DNA of 64,000 bases from Plenodomus lindquistii (Eukaryota; Ascomycota; Dothideomycetes; Pleosporales; Leptosphaeriaceae): NCBI GenBank assembly GCA_025504975.1, contig JANUWI010000001.1, positions 3,968,001 through 4,032,000 on the forward strand. The letters are read 5' to 3'. Numbering within the stretch: position 1 is the stretch's first letter; each line of letters begins with the position of its first letter. Below, piece by piece: positions 26,450 to 35,584 of this stretch. The translations under genes were made by a program, and so were the position numbers. The notes below the pieces were generated by a model. It did no database searches, had not been told where the DNA came from, and saw only the letters and a list, made by a program, of their open reading frames with translations.

Positions 26450-28906
26450 TAGCTACTATATATTTTTTTAATAGTCTAGCTAACTAGCTTAACTAGTTTT
26501 TATAGTACTAGCTACTTACTATAAATTAGAGCGTCTAGTAATACTATAATTTTAATAAAAAGCTTATTACTACTTTTTATAATAACTAATCTAATAAGCT
26601 AGATTTTTTAACTAAAAATAATATTAAGCTATTTAAAATTAAAATAGCCTAGTATAAAATCTGCAAGAGCTAATAGCTTATTAAAAGTAAAAAGTTTAAA
26701 GCTATATAGAAGTAGATTAATACTATAGTTAAGCCTAATTTTCTCTAACTATATTTTTTTAATATTATTACAATAAAAACTATTACTCTATAGACTTTTA
26801 TAAAAGCACTTTAAAAAAAATTAGCTCTAGGTAAAAATAGTATAAAAAACTAGGTATAGGCTAAATATAAAGTTTATTTATAAAAGGCCTGCACTACTAA
26901 TAATATAAGCTGCTAGTAGTAGAAATAAACGCTTTTCTATAAAAAAGCTAGAGCGTATAAACTTAATAAAGTAGAAAGCTAGATTACTATTTATAACTAT
27001 TTAGATATTTTTATATTAAAGCTTTTACCTAACTAGGCAAGATCTATATACTAAAAAATTATTAAAAATAGAGTACTAGAGTATACTACTAATACTTTAA
27101 CGCTTAAGCAGATTAGCTAAATTTACTTTAAGTTACTCTACTAATATACACTACGCACTAGAAATAGAGAAAAAAAAATCTTTTTTACTATAGATATAGA
27201 TAATAGTTTAATAGAAGCTTTAGAATTAGCTACGTGTCTTTATAATAGAGATTATAAATAAAGCCTAAAGAATTACTACTAAGTAAAAGCTGCGCTTACT
27301 AATAAACTATATAAAATAGAAAAAAAAAAAAAAAAAGCTATTAGCCTGTTTTAATAAGCTATAATTTAAATTTTTTAAAAAAGTAGTAAAGGCTAAAAGC
27401 TCTACTAATAAATAGAATAGAAAAGCTAAAAGTAGAGAATCTAGAAGCTTCCCTAGAGTAATTTAGGCTGCTTTTATTAATTTATAACTAAATAGCTCTA
27501 TAATAATATATAGAGTATATAGTACTATAGATTTTAATATTTACCTACTATCTAAAAATATAATTTTAAATAATAAAGGCGCTTTTTATTTAGTTAATTT
27601 AGTTAATTATTTTAAACTAGGTACTTTTAAAAAAAGTAAAAAAATTTTTATAGTAAAAGTAGGTATCTAGTTTTTTTAGATCTCTAGAATAGATACCTAA
27701 GTAATAAAAAATATTTTTATAAAAGCACGTAGAGAGCGTATAAAGGACTTAGTGCTACTTAATATAGTAGTAGTAGAAAAGTTCTATATTAATATTATAT
27801 TAGAAGCTCTACTCTAAAGTAAAAAAGTATAGTATTTTAGACTAGACGCAATACTATAATATAGTAGTTATAAAAAAAGTGTTATATTAGCCTAGTTAAT
27901 ATATAAATAGAATTTAACTTTTATAAAATATAAGCCTATTACTATGTACTTTTTAGCTATAAATATAATTTTAGTTTTAATAAAAAAATTCTTTACTACC
28001 TACTTACGCTCTAATTTAGAGGAGCTTTAGTATACTAGATCTAGCTACTTTAGCCTAAAAGCGCTCTAAGTATTTATAAAACACACTAAAAGTATATAGA
28101 TAAATAGTATTTTATAAAAAAAATATAAACACTACGCTATAACTTACGCTAGCTAAATTATTTTATAAAAGTTTTAAAAATAGCCTGTTTAGCTGTATTA
28201 AAAAGTATTATAGAATTTTTTTAATAAACTATAGAGAAGCTCTAAAAAATAGTAGATACTTATTATTAAAAATAATTATAGTAGTAAACTTTATACCTAT
28301 AGCTTTATAGAAAAGAGAGTAAAAAAAAATTTTAGTATTTTTAAAATATTTTATAGTATAATCTACATCTAGTATAAGCTTAAAATCTACGTTATTATAT
28401 AAAATAATAATGTAGTAATACTCCTCTAGCGTAGATTATTAAATTTTAAAATATAGATAGAAAATATAGGTATTAAAAGTAAAAGCTTACTTTTCTATAC
28501 CTATAAGCTAAATAGTAGGCTAGAAAAAGTAAATAAAAAAATTATTATAAAGTAAAGTAAAATAAAAATTACTACTAATCTATTTAAAAAGTTATAGCTT
28601 TATATTATTAAAGTAGTAACGTAGCTATATAATATAAGTCTATTCTAAACTTAGAATATATAGTCTTTAAATAAAATGCTCTTTTAATAGTTTTAGAGGT
28701 AGTTTAAATAGTATTAACTAGCGTAGATTAAGCTTTAGATAGCTAATTTATAGCTAGATTAGAGTAGTATTTACGCCTATAGCTACAGAGCCTATCCCTT
28801 TAATAGAGATAAAGCAGCTAGGCGTTATAAATAGAGTTTTAAAGTAACTTTATAGAGCTATATTAGATATTTAGTAGAATATAGATTATCTAATATATAT
28901 AAAATA
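26450..28906 (+). pseudogene. Copia-II copy B gag-pol relic, first part
   Basis: Collinear with 15640-17525 plus 19378-19915 of copy A and with the gag, protease and integrase part of the intact polyprotein of copy C. Broken by stops throughout. Continues after copy C at 35585. Confidence 0.8.
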
Positions 28907-29088
28907 TGTTGTAGAAATGGGTGCTCAGGAATAATCGGGAGATAGATCATTGTATTGCTAGCTAGGAAGAGATTGTACTATATATACCCTTGCTACGTGG
29001 GATCACGTGGGTAGAAGCAGGGGAGCTTCACGGAAGATTCCGAGATCAGGTGGATACAGCGTTGGCTGAGTACCGTGTACGTGCAACA
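28907..29088 (-). repeat. Copia-II copy C 3' LTR (182 bp)
   Basis: Identical to 35398-35579 at every base. Contains the plus-strand string CTATATATAC (TATA-like in either direction). Preceded by AAATA. Confidence 0.97.
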
Positions 29089-29098
29089 CACCCCCCAG
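29089..29098 (-). promoter_or_regulatory. Polypurine tract of Copia-II copy C
   Basis: On the sense (minus) strand it reads CTGGGGGGTG directly before the 3' LTR, the position and composition of a plus-strand DNA primer. Confidence 0.75.
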
Positions 29099-29295
29099 TT
29101 ACGGCGGATTGAGCTGCTCAATATCGGTGGTGTTGAGCCTTGTAGAGCGTTTGAGGCGGCTGTACTGTGAGATCCGGCGTGACTGAAAGTTCTGTTGCGT
29201 TGCTTGGCGCACGTCGGAGGTAGTTGACCCGATACCGAGCCCGGTAAAATTGATTGTCGGCCGAGCTTCTGTTTTGATCCGTATCCATCAACACC

Positions 29296-30173
29296 ATGGC
29301 CCTTGTTAGTACCCATATCCCTGTATCCTCCCACGCAAGGCTCCCTTGCGCTTGTAGATCTTCTGCTAACGCCATTTCAACGTAGTCCAAAGCCCAGAAA
29401 GCTGCCCGCGCCCGCGTCGCTGCTGCGCGCGCTCGGCGCGCTGCGCTCTCGCCCTCGCCCTCGCCCTCGCCCACACCCGCTCCGCGCTTGCGCGGTCGCC
29501 CGCGCAAGAAGCGCACCCCCTCGCCTCCCCCGCCTGAGTCTTCGGGTGGGGAGACCTCTGAGACTTCCTCCTCCTCTGGGGAGTCTCATGTCTCCCCCAA
29601 CCCCCCCGCTCTCCCCGCTCTGCGCCGCCCCCCCCCCCGCACCCCCAAGAAGGGGAAGAAGAAGGAGGAGGAAGAGGCGGAGCGTGCTGCTGCTGCTGCT
29701 GCTGCTACGCCGGCTGGTGCGCGGTCCCGTCGTGGTGATCCCACGGAGGAGCGCGCTGTTCCCTGCTTGGGCTGCGTGCGCAGCGCCCTCGCACGAGGCG
29801 ATGGGCGCTGCTGGGACCACGACGGGACCCGCAGCAAGAGCTGCTGGCTCTGCGCCTCTGGGCATTCGTGCCAACCCGTGTAAGTAGACAATCTCATTAG
29901 TTAAGTGAGCTTCGCTGATCCTAGTATAGCCCCGCCCTCGCCCTCCGCCGCTCCCAGGCGTTCATTGCCCTCAAGGCTACAGGGGCAAGTAAAGACGAGC
30001 TCAGGCGCCCTCGCCGTGAGCTCCGTCTGCTCTTGAAGGTGCTGAAGGAGGAAGAGGATGAGCTTCCTGCCTTCGGCGCGGCCCCTGCTGCCGGCGAGCG
30101 AGCCGGTCTTCCTTCACGACGTGAAAACGTCAAGAGGTTGATCGGTGAGCTCGTTGATGAGGTGATGAGGTAG
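29296..30173 (+). CDS. Predicted spliced antisense accessory gene of Copia-II: AT-hook and six-Cys protein
   Basis: Lies on the strand opposite gag-pol and convergent with it, between the pol stop and the 3' LTR. Proposed exons: 29296-29304, 29386-29879 and 29930-30173, joined across GTTAGT...CTAAC...TAG and GTAAGT...GCTGAT...TAG introns of 81 and 50 bp, giving 248 residues. The second intron is well supported because it keeps the frame open for another 80 codons; the first exon is tentative. Visible: a basic Ala/Arg-rich start, an AT-hook-like RGRPRKKR at about residues 39-46, Pro/Ser- and Lys/Glu-rich low-complexity segments, a poly-Ala run from GCT repeats, a C-X2-C-X11-C-X10-C-X2-C-X5-C motif at about residues 130-165, and a charged, probably helical tail ending LIGELVDEVMR. 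The AT-hook predicts DNA binding; the Cys motif may bind metal. A RIP-damaged counterpart in copy B (38215-39100, minus) keeps the same layout, including the second intron donor. Frames on the other strand here are GC-rich shadows. Confidence 0.6.
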
Positions 30174-30284
30174 ATCTGGCTCCCCCCCCGGGCGCTGCTG
30201 CTGGGCGTGGCCCACAAATTCTTCAAGGACGGGCTTCGGCCCATGTATTATATTGTATAAATACAAATGGGGATCATCAAACAA

Positions 30285-33200
30285 TTACTTATCTTGCTCT
30301 GGTGATGTCGTGATCTCAGCTTTTGTGTCTTGTAGCCTCAAATGATCCTTGAAAGTATTGAAAGATTGTTTGGGGAGATTTTTGGTGAGCCCATCTGCTG
30401 GCATCTCGTTTGTGGGGAGGTAGCTGATCGTGAAGGATCCCTTTTCATATTCTTGCCTGAGCCACATGTTCTGTATATCAACGTGTCGTAGCTTTGTGGT
30501 GATACGTTCTCCCTCACCCACAACAAGCCGGATTGTTTGTTGATTGTCACAGAAGATCTCGTATGGCTCGGGTACGGGTACGTGGAGCTCCTGGAGGAAT
30601 CTTCGGAGCCCCATTGACTCTTTGGCGACGTGCTCGAGAGATAGTAGCTCAGCTTCAGTTGTTGACGTTGTGACAGTTGCTTGACGAGCTGCTTTCCACA
30701 TGATTACTCCTCCATAGAGCATGACAATATAGCCCTGGGATGAGCGTCGTGTCTCAACGTCGTCCGCAAAAGAAGCATCGCTGCATATCATGAGCTTTGA
30801 GTCACCCTGGCCGTACTGTATTGCGTGATACCTCGTTCGGTAGAGATATAGGATCGTCCGGTGGGCAGCTTTGAAGTGCTGTGGGGCAGGGTTGGTGAGA
30901 TATTGTGAGAGTTTGGAGGCGGCAAACGCGACGTCCGGGCGCACCATTATAGCAGTGTACAGGATAGATCCAATCATCTCCTGATACTCCTTGATCTGCT
31001 GTTTGGTGGCTTCTCCGGTGCTCTTTTCCAGCTCAGAGCTCGGGAGCGGCGTGTCAGGAAAGTGGGCAGAGTCTGCTACACTGAACTTCTTTGAGATCTT
31101 GTCAATGTACTCGTCATGGACGAGTGAGATCGTCTTCTTCACTCGATCCCTGATCACTCGTATCCCTAGAAACCACTCAATTGATCCCTTGTCCTCTATC
31201 TGATATTTGTCCTTAAGAGTTGTTACCACCTGGTGAGCTTGTGTAACATCACTTCGGTGATACATGATCAGGATATCGTCAACGTAGAAGAGTAAGTAGA
31301 TCTTCCGATTAGGCGTGTAGAAGAGACACGGTTCTTCTTTTGAGGCGATTAAGCCGAGCTGTTTGAGGGTTGCGGAGAGCTCCCGGTACCACAGGAGTGG
31401 TGAGTCGCGGAGGCCGTACAAGGCTCGGAGCAGTAGTACGCACTTGCCTGCGAGTTTGTAGCCATCTGGTAGCTCACAGACAACGTCGTCTTGGTGATCC
31501 ATGGAGGCATTTAGGAATGCTCCAACAACGTCGTACTGGTCTATTTCAAAATCTCGGTGAGCTGCAATAGCTATGGCTAGCCGGAAGGTGCGAGACGCGA
31601 GCGTTGCAGCGTACGTTGAGTGGAGCGTGTCAACAAGCTGGAGATCACCTCGTACTACTATCCGGGCTTTACACTTCAGGAAATATCCGTCTTTGTCAAG
31701 CTTGTAAGTGAATACCCATTTGAGAGGGAGCGGCCGCTTTTGAGCTGCGGAGCGCTCTATAATCTTCCAGGTGCCTTTGGAACGGAGCGTGTTGATCTCT
31801 CGGTCGCAAGCTTGGTAAAACAATGGTCCAAAAGAGTGTGTATGGAGATCCTTCCATTTGGTAGGGAGCTTTGGAAGCTCATCTCGGTGGATCCTTCCAA
31901 TTTTTGAGTTTTGGGATCTGGTGGTCCCATGAATAGCCGCTCCAATCACTGCGTGAATGGTGGCGTGTTCTTGGTGAGCACGAGTGGAGGCTCGGCTCAA
32001 GAGGTCCTGGAGGAGATCCCCTGTATCAATCCTGTTCGAAGGATCGTATACAAAGTATGCTCCAGGAGCAGTGTTGCTCCCTGATGCCGGGGCATCAGGA
32101 TCCTCCCCACGGACTCTCCTGCTCCTGCGAACAGGTGATCCGTCTCTAGTTGTTGTAGAGCGCGGAGGAGGTAGGCGTACTCGTCGTACAGCTGTGGGTG
32201 CTGCTTCAGGCGGTGCTACAGGAGCAGCAGTTGCCTGAGAGGCAGCTGGTCGTTGAGCTTCAGGCGCTTCATGAGGCGCTTCGTCAACATCGTGATAAGA
32301 GTCTTCCGAGATCTCATCAATATCAGGTAGCGGGCCCGCTCCTACAGGATGAGGCTCGTCCCGTGGGCTGCTACCATGATAGCCAGGCCTAATAGGGTCA
32401 GGTGTAGGCTCTGGGGTGTACAAACCAGAAGGGCCATTTGAGTCCGCGTTGATCCTTTGTGACGCGCTGGCCGAGCGTGCCACCAACGGTGGGAGGGGCT
32501 CCTGCAGTGCTTGATAATCAGGTCGGCCATCCAGATCATTAGCTGCTGCTGTATCCTCTCCACCCCCCAGCTGATGAGCTGGGTTCGACTCACGTAGCAC
32601 TACTCCCGTGTTGTCAGGCTCATTTGCAGCCTCAAGAAGTTGATCAAGCCAATCAAGATCTTCAGGCTCGTCCTCCTCTATCTCCAGCACCGATACTATT
32701 CGTTGTAGCTCTTCTGTTGCCTGAGGAGCCGGCTCCTCAGGGTTATAGAAGAGATCTTCATCAAAAGTGACGTTACGTGTGGTGATGACGGAGTTGAGCT
32801 CGGGGATCCATATTTTGTATATGTTAGATGATCTGTATCCCACCAGATATCCAATATGGCCCCGTGGAGTTACCTTGAAACTCCGTCTGTGACGCCCGGC
32901 TGCTCTATCTCTATTGAGAGGATAGGCTCTGCAGCCATAGGCGTAAATGCCGCTCCAATCTGGCCGCAGATCAGCTGTCCAAAGCTTAATCTGCGCCGGT
33001 TGATACCATTTGAACCACCCCCGAAACCATTGAAAGAGCGTCTCATTTGGGGACCGCATATCCTGAGCTCGGGATGGGCTCATGTTGTGTAGCCACGTTG
33101 CTGCTTCAATAACATAAGGCCATAACTCCTCAGGCAGGTTAGCAGCGATCCTCATCTTGATTTGCTTTGTAACAATCTCTTTGCCTGCTCTTTCTGGCCC

Positions 33201-35270
33201 ACCGTTTGGCTCATGGGTGTAGGGAGGTGAGCTCTCGCTCTTGATACCCATATTTTCCATCCATATCTCAAAATCTGATGATCCGCGCCAGGGAAGCGTT
33301 GCTGCGTCGTTGTCTTGCATGATAACGCAGATCTCGAGCTTGTACTGGGTGCGGATCATGCTCCAGAACGTTTTGAAGATACTGAGAATCTCCTTTACTC
33401 CCTTTCCCATGAGGCTATAGGTGTGCAGCTTGCTACTGTAATCATCCTTGATGACAAGTATCCACTGTTCCCCAGAGCTTCCCTGTGGCATATCAAAGAG
33501 ATCCCATGATACTCTCCAATACGGCCGAGCGGGCCGTTCTCGGGGCCTTCGTGAGATGACTTGGCTAGCGTGAGTTACAGCGCAGTGTTCACACTTCTTC
33601 CGTGAGATGCCGTTTATCCGCACACCCCTGGCGTGCTTTACAAGTGCTCGGAGCGCCTCTGGGCCGAGGTGGCCGGATCTGGCATGCCAAAGCTCCTCTG
33701 AGTCAGAGCGTGGGTAGGTGGTGAAGGATCTCTTTGTTGGAGCTGAGATTGTGCTCATGGCCAAGGAGTAGACGGTAATGGGCTTGTATTCTATGAAAGT
33801 CAAGTTCTGCTTGCGCATCAACTGGGCTAATACAACGCTCTTTTCGTAACTCCCGTATCGTAGTGTTGCGTCTAGTCCGAGATACCACGCTCCTTTGCTT
33901 TGGAGTAGAGCTTCTGACACAATATTGACCTGGAACCCTTCCACCACTGCCACGTTGAGCAGCACCAAGTCCTCCGTACGCTCTCCGCGTGCTCCTGTGA
34001 GGACGTTTTTCATCACTCGGGTGCCTGTTCCGGAGATCTGGAAGGACTGAGTGCCTGCTTCCACTGTGGAGATCCCTCTGCTCTTCTTGAAAGTGCCTGG
34101 CTCGAGACGATCAACCGAATTGACTAAGTGGAGAGCGCCTCCGTTGTCCAAAATCGTGCTCTCAGACAGCGGGTGAGCGTCAAAATCCATGGTGCTGTAT
34201 GCCCCATGTGTTGTTGTGGGTCCACTTAGTCGTGGATCGATAAGAGCGGCCTGAATTGCTCCGGGGAAGCTCCCGGATTCTCCACTTTCGGCTTTTCCGT
34301 CCTGCTTATCAGTGGAGCTCTTGGCCCTCACCGCTTTCTTGAGAGATTTGAATTGTGGCTCATTGAGACGGGCCAATAGCTTCTTTTTCTTCTCATCTCC
34401 CATCTTATACGGTCTGTCGGTGAGCGCAGCTCTTACTTGGTGGCAATCCTTCGGGCTCCACTTGTGATCTCTGTTGCAGGGACACGTGGCTGATCCTGAG
34501 GCTCCTGTTGAACTGTTGTCTGTATCCACAGTGAGAAAGATTCCTTCTCCCCTGTTTCCAGTGCGCAGTGTATGTTGGTGGAGCAACTCAGAGTAGACAC
34601 GGCCGATCTGCTCGAGCGTTAAAGTGCCAGTGGTGCGCCCTAGCACCCCATCTTCAATGATCTTTCGGTGCATGGATCTTGCCCAGTCAGGTGAGAGCTT
34701 TGGCGTGAGAGCGTCCAAATAGTCATGGATGGCGATCTGCCCTTCCACTTCATTGAGCTTGTACGCTCTAGCCTTCTTGTAGAGGAGCGTCCACTCCTGC
34801 TGCCAGCGGCTCGCGTTGTTGGCAGTGCGGGCCTTCCGCAGATGAGCTCGGTACTCAGCCCGTACCTGGTTTTTCGTGCTATCCTCACCCGGAGCCAATC
34901 CTTCTTTGAGTGCCTTTGCAAGAGCCTGTGGAGTAACGGTCTCAGTTGCAACGATATCGAGAAGATACGGTTGGAGGAGATTGGGCTCAACCGTAGTATT
35001 GATCCACTTCCACATGGCCTCAAGCTTCTTGCTTTTGATGAGCCACTGGCTCTCGCGGATTTTATACTGGGCTGCTTCAATTTTGAATAGCTCAATATCA
35101 TCCTTGGTTGGGGAGTCTGGCTCATCGGGTCGGTCGTCGTGAGGAGCAGCGACAAGCTCCTCATCGGGATCACAGTATTGCCAGACGCCCTGATTCATAG
35201 CGAGCAGCTGGTACTGCAGGAACCAGTTGGGCCAGTCGGCCGGACTGTTGAGGAGATACGTGGTAGCCAT
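30285..35270 (-). CDS. Copia-II gag-pol polyprotein, intact
   Basis: 1,661 residues from the ATG at 35270 to TAA. It would form the particle, process itself, copy element RNA and integrate the DNA. Order: gag (about 1-260); an unusual zinc-knuckle CPCNRDHKWSPKDC (about 264-278, spacing C-X-C-X3-H-X6-C); protease with ILDNGG near 372 in place of the usual D-[ST]-G-A; pre-integrase LWHARSGHLG with CEHC; integrase with catalytic Asp in DLFDM (about 591), Asp in MQDND (about 652) and Glu in PNGGPER (about 689); an acidic Ala/Pro-rich linker (about 860-1100); reverse transcriptase from about 1175 with intact YVDD (about 1330); RNase H with SDASFAD (about 1495), TEAEL and FCDNQQT. Integrase before reverse transcriptase defines Ty1/Copia. 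No frameshift or stop separates gag and pol, as in many fungal Copia elements. No RIP damage is seen. Probably active or very recently so. Confidence 0.97.
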   Translation of the reverse strand: MATTYLLNSPADWPNWFLQYQLLAMNQGVWQYCDPDEELVAAPHDDRPDEPDSPTKDDIELFKIEAAQYKIRESQWLIKSKKLEAMWKWINTTVEPNLLQPYLLDIVATETVTPQALAKALKEGLAPGEDSTKNQVRAEYRAHLRKARTANNASRWQQEWTLLYKKARAYKLNEVEGQIAIHDYLDALTPKLSPDWARSMHRKIIEDGVLGRTTGTLTLEQIGRVYSELLHQHTLRTGNRGEGIFLTVDTDNSSTGASGSATCPCNRDHKWSPKDCHQVRAALTDRPYKMGDEKKKKLLARLNEPQFKSLKKAVRAKSSTDKQDGKAESGESGSFPGAIQAALIDPRLSGPTTTHGAYSTMDFDAHPLSESTILDNGGALHLVNSVDRLEPGTFKKSRGISTVEAGTQSFQISGTGTRVMKNVLTGARGERTEDLVLLNVAVVEGFQVNIVSEALLQSKGAWYLGLDATLRYGSYEKSVVLAQLMRKQNLTFIEYKPITVYSLAMSTISAPTKRSFTTYPRSDSEELWHARSGHLGPEALRALVKHARGVRINGISRKKCEHCAVTHASQVISRRPRERPARPYWRVSWDLFDMPQGSSGEQWILVIKDDYSSKLHTYSLMGKGVKEILSIFKTFWSMIRTQYKLEICVIMQDNDAATLPWRGSSDFEIWMENMGIKSESSPPYTHEPNGGPERAGKEIVTKQIKMRIAANLPEELWPYVIEAATWLHNMSPSRAQDMRSPNETLFQWFRGWFKWYQPAQIKLWTADLRPDWSGIYAYGCRAYPLNRDRAAGRHRRSFKVTPRGHIGYLVGYRSSNIYKIWIPELNSVITTRNVTFDEDLFYNPEEPAPQATEELQRIVSVLEIEEDEPEDLDWLDQLLEAANEPDNTGVVLRESNPAHQLGGGEDTAAANDLDGRPDYQALQEPLPPLVARSASASQRINADSNGPSGLYTPEPTPDPIRPGYHGSSPRDEPHPVGAGPLPDIDEISEDSYHDVDEAPHEAPEAQRPAASQATAAPVAPPEAAPTAVRRVRLPPPRSTTTRDGSPVRRSRRVRGEDPDAPASGSNTAPGAYFVYDPSNRIDTGDLLQDLLSRASTRAHQEHATIHAVIGAAIHGTTRSQNSKIGRIHRDELPKLPTKWKDLHTHSFGPLFYQACDREINTLRSKGTWKIIERSAAQKRPLPLKWVFTYKLDKDGYFLKCKARIVVRGDLQLVDTLHSTYAATLASRTFRLAIAIAAHRDFEIDQYDVVGAFLNASMDHQDDVVCELPDGYKLAGKCVLLLRALYGLRDSPLLWYRELSATLKQLGLIASKEEPCLFYTPNRKIYLLFYVDDILIMYHRSDVTQAHQVVTTLKDKYQIEDKGSIEWFLGIRVIRDRVKKTISLVHDEYIDKISKKFSVADSAHFPDTPLPSSELEKSTGEATKQQIKEYQEMIGSILYTAIMVRPDVAFAASKLSQYLTNPAPQHFKAAHRTILYLYRTRYHAIQYGQGDSKLMICSDASFADDVETRRSSQGYIVMLYGGVIMWKAARQATVTTSTTEAELLSLEHVAKESMGLRRFLQELHVPVPEPYEIFCDNQQTIRLVVGEGERITTKLRHVDIQNMWLRQEYEKGSFTISYLPTNEMPADGLTKNLPKQSFNTFKDHLRLQDTKAEITTSPEQDK

Positions 35271-35379
35271 CACAGCAGTGATTGTTGAGATTGGGGTATT
35301 GGTAACGATTGGAGCGTCTGAGCACCCGTTTCAAAGCGCTTCTATTGAGAAATAGAAGGATAAATCAAGGACAAAGAAG

Positions 35380-35397
35380 CGCTTCCGGGCTCATAAC
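35380..35397 (-). promoter_or_regulatory. Primer-binding site matching an internal part of initiator tRNA-Met
   Basis: Directly inside the 5' LTR the sense strand reads GTTATGAGCCCGGAAG. Its complement GGGCTCATAAC equals the anticodon arm of fungal initiator tRNA-Met, ending at about position 39, as recalled from the conserved tRNA sequence. Priming from a cleaved 5' half of this tRNA, as in Drosophila copia, is therefore likely. Copies A and B carry the same site with RIP changes. Confidence 0.75.
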
Positions 35398-35579
35398 TGT
35401 TGTAGAAATGGGTGCTCAGGAATAATCGGGAGATAGATCATTGTATTGCTAGCTAGGAAGAGATTGTACTATATATACCCTTGCTACGTGGGATCACGTG
35501 GGTAGAAGCAGGGGAGCTTCACGGAAGATTCCGAGATCAGGTGGATACAGCGTTGGCTGAGTACCGTGTACGTGCAACA
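35398..35579 (-). repeat. Copia-II copy C 5' LTR (182 bp)
   Basis: Identical to 28907-29088. Followed by AAATA, the second copy of the target duplication. Confidence 0.97.
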
Positions 35580-35584
35580 AAATA

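Larger units (their letters stand above)
28907..35579 (-). mobile_element. Copia-II copy C, intact Ty1/Copia retrotransposon
   Basis: A 6,673 bp element with identical 182 bp LTRs (28907-29088, 35398-35579), each TGTTG...CAACA, and a perfect AAATA duplication (28902-28906, 35580-35584). Base composition is normal and CA/TG are frequent, so it has escaped RIP although it sits inside a RIP-mutated relative of itself. Sense strand is minus: 5' LTR on the right, primer site at about 35380-35397, gag-pol 35270 to 30285, about 1.2 kb downstream region holding a gene on the opposite strand, a polypurine tract at 29089-29098, then the 3' LTR. Everything needed for movement appears present. Confidence 0.96.

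Noticed and set aside
29118..29874. Several overlapping minus-strand frames (107-165 codons) downstream of Copia-II pol
   Set aside because: They mirror the GC-rich antisense gene, are low-complexity (Arg/Ser/Gly runs), lack motifs and are not preserved in copy B as the opposite strand is.
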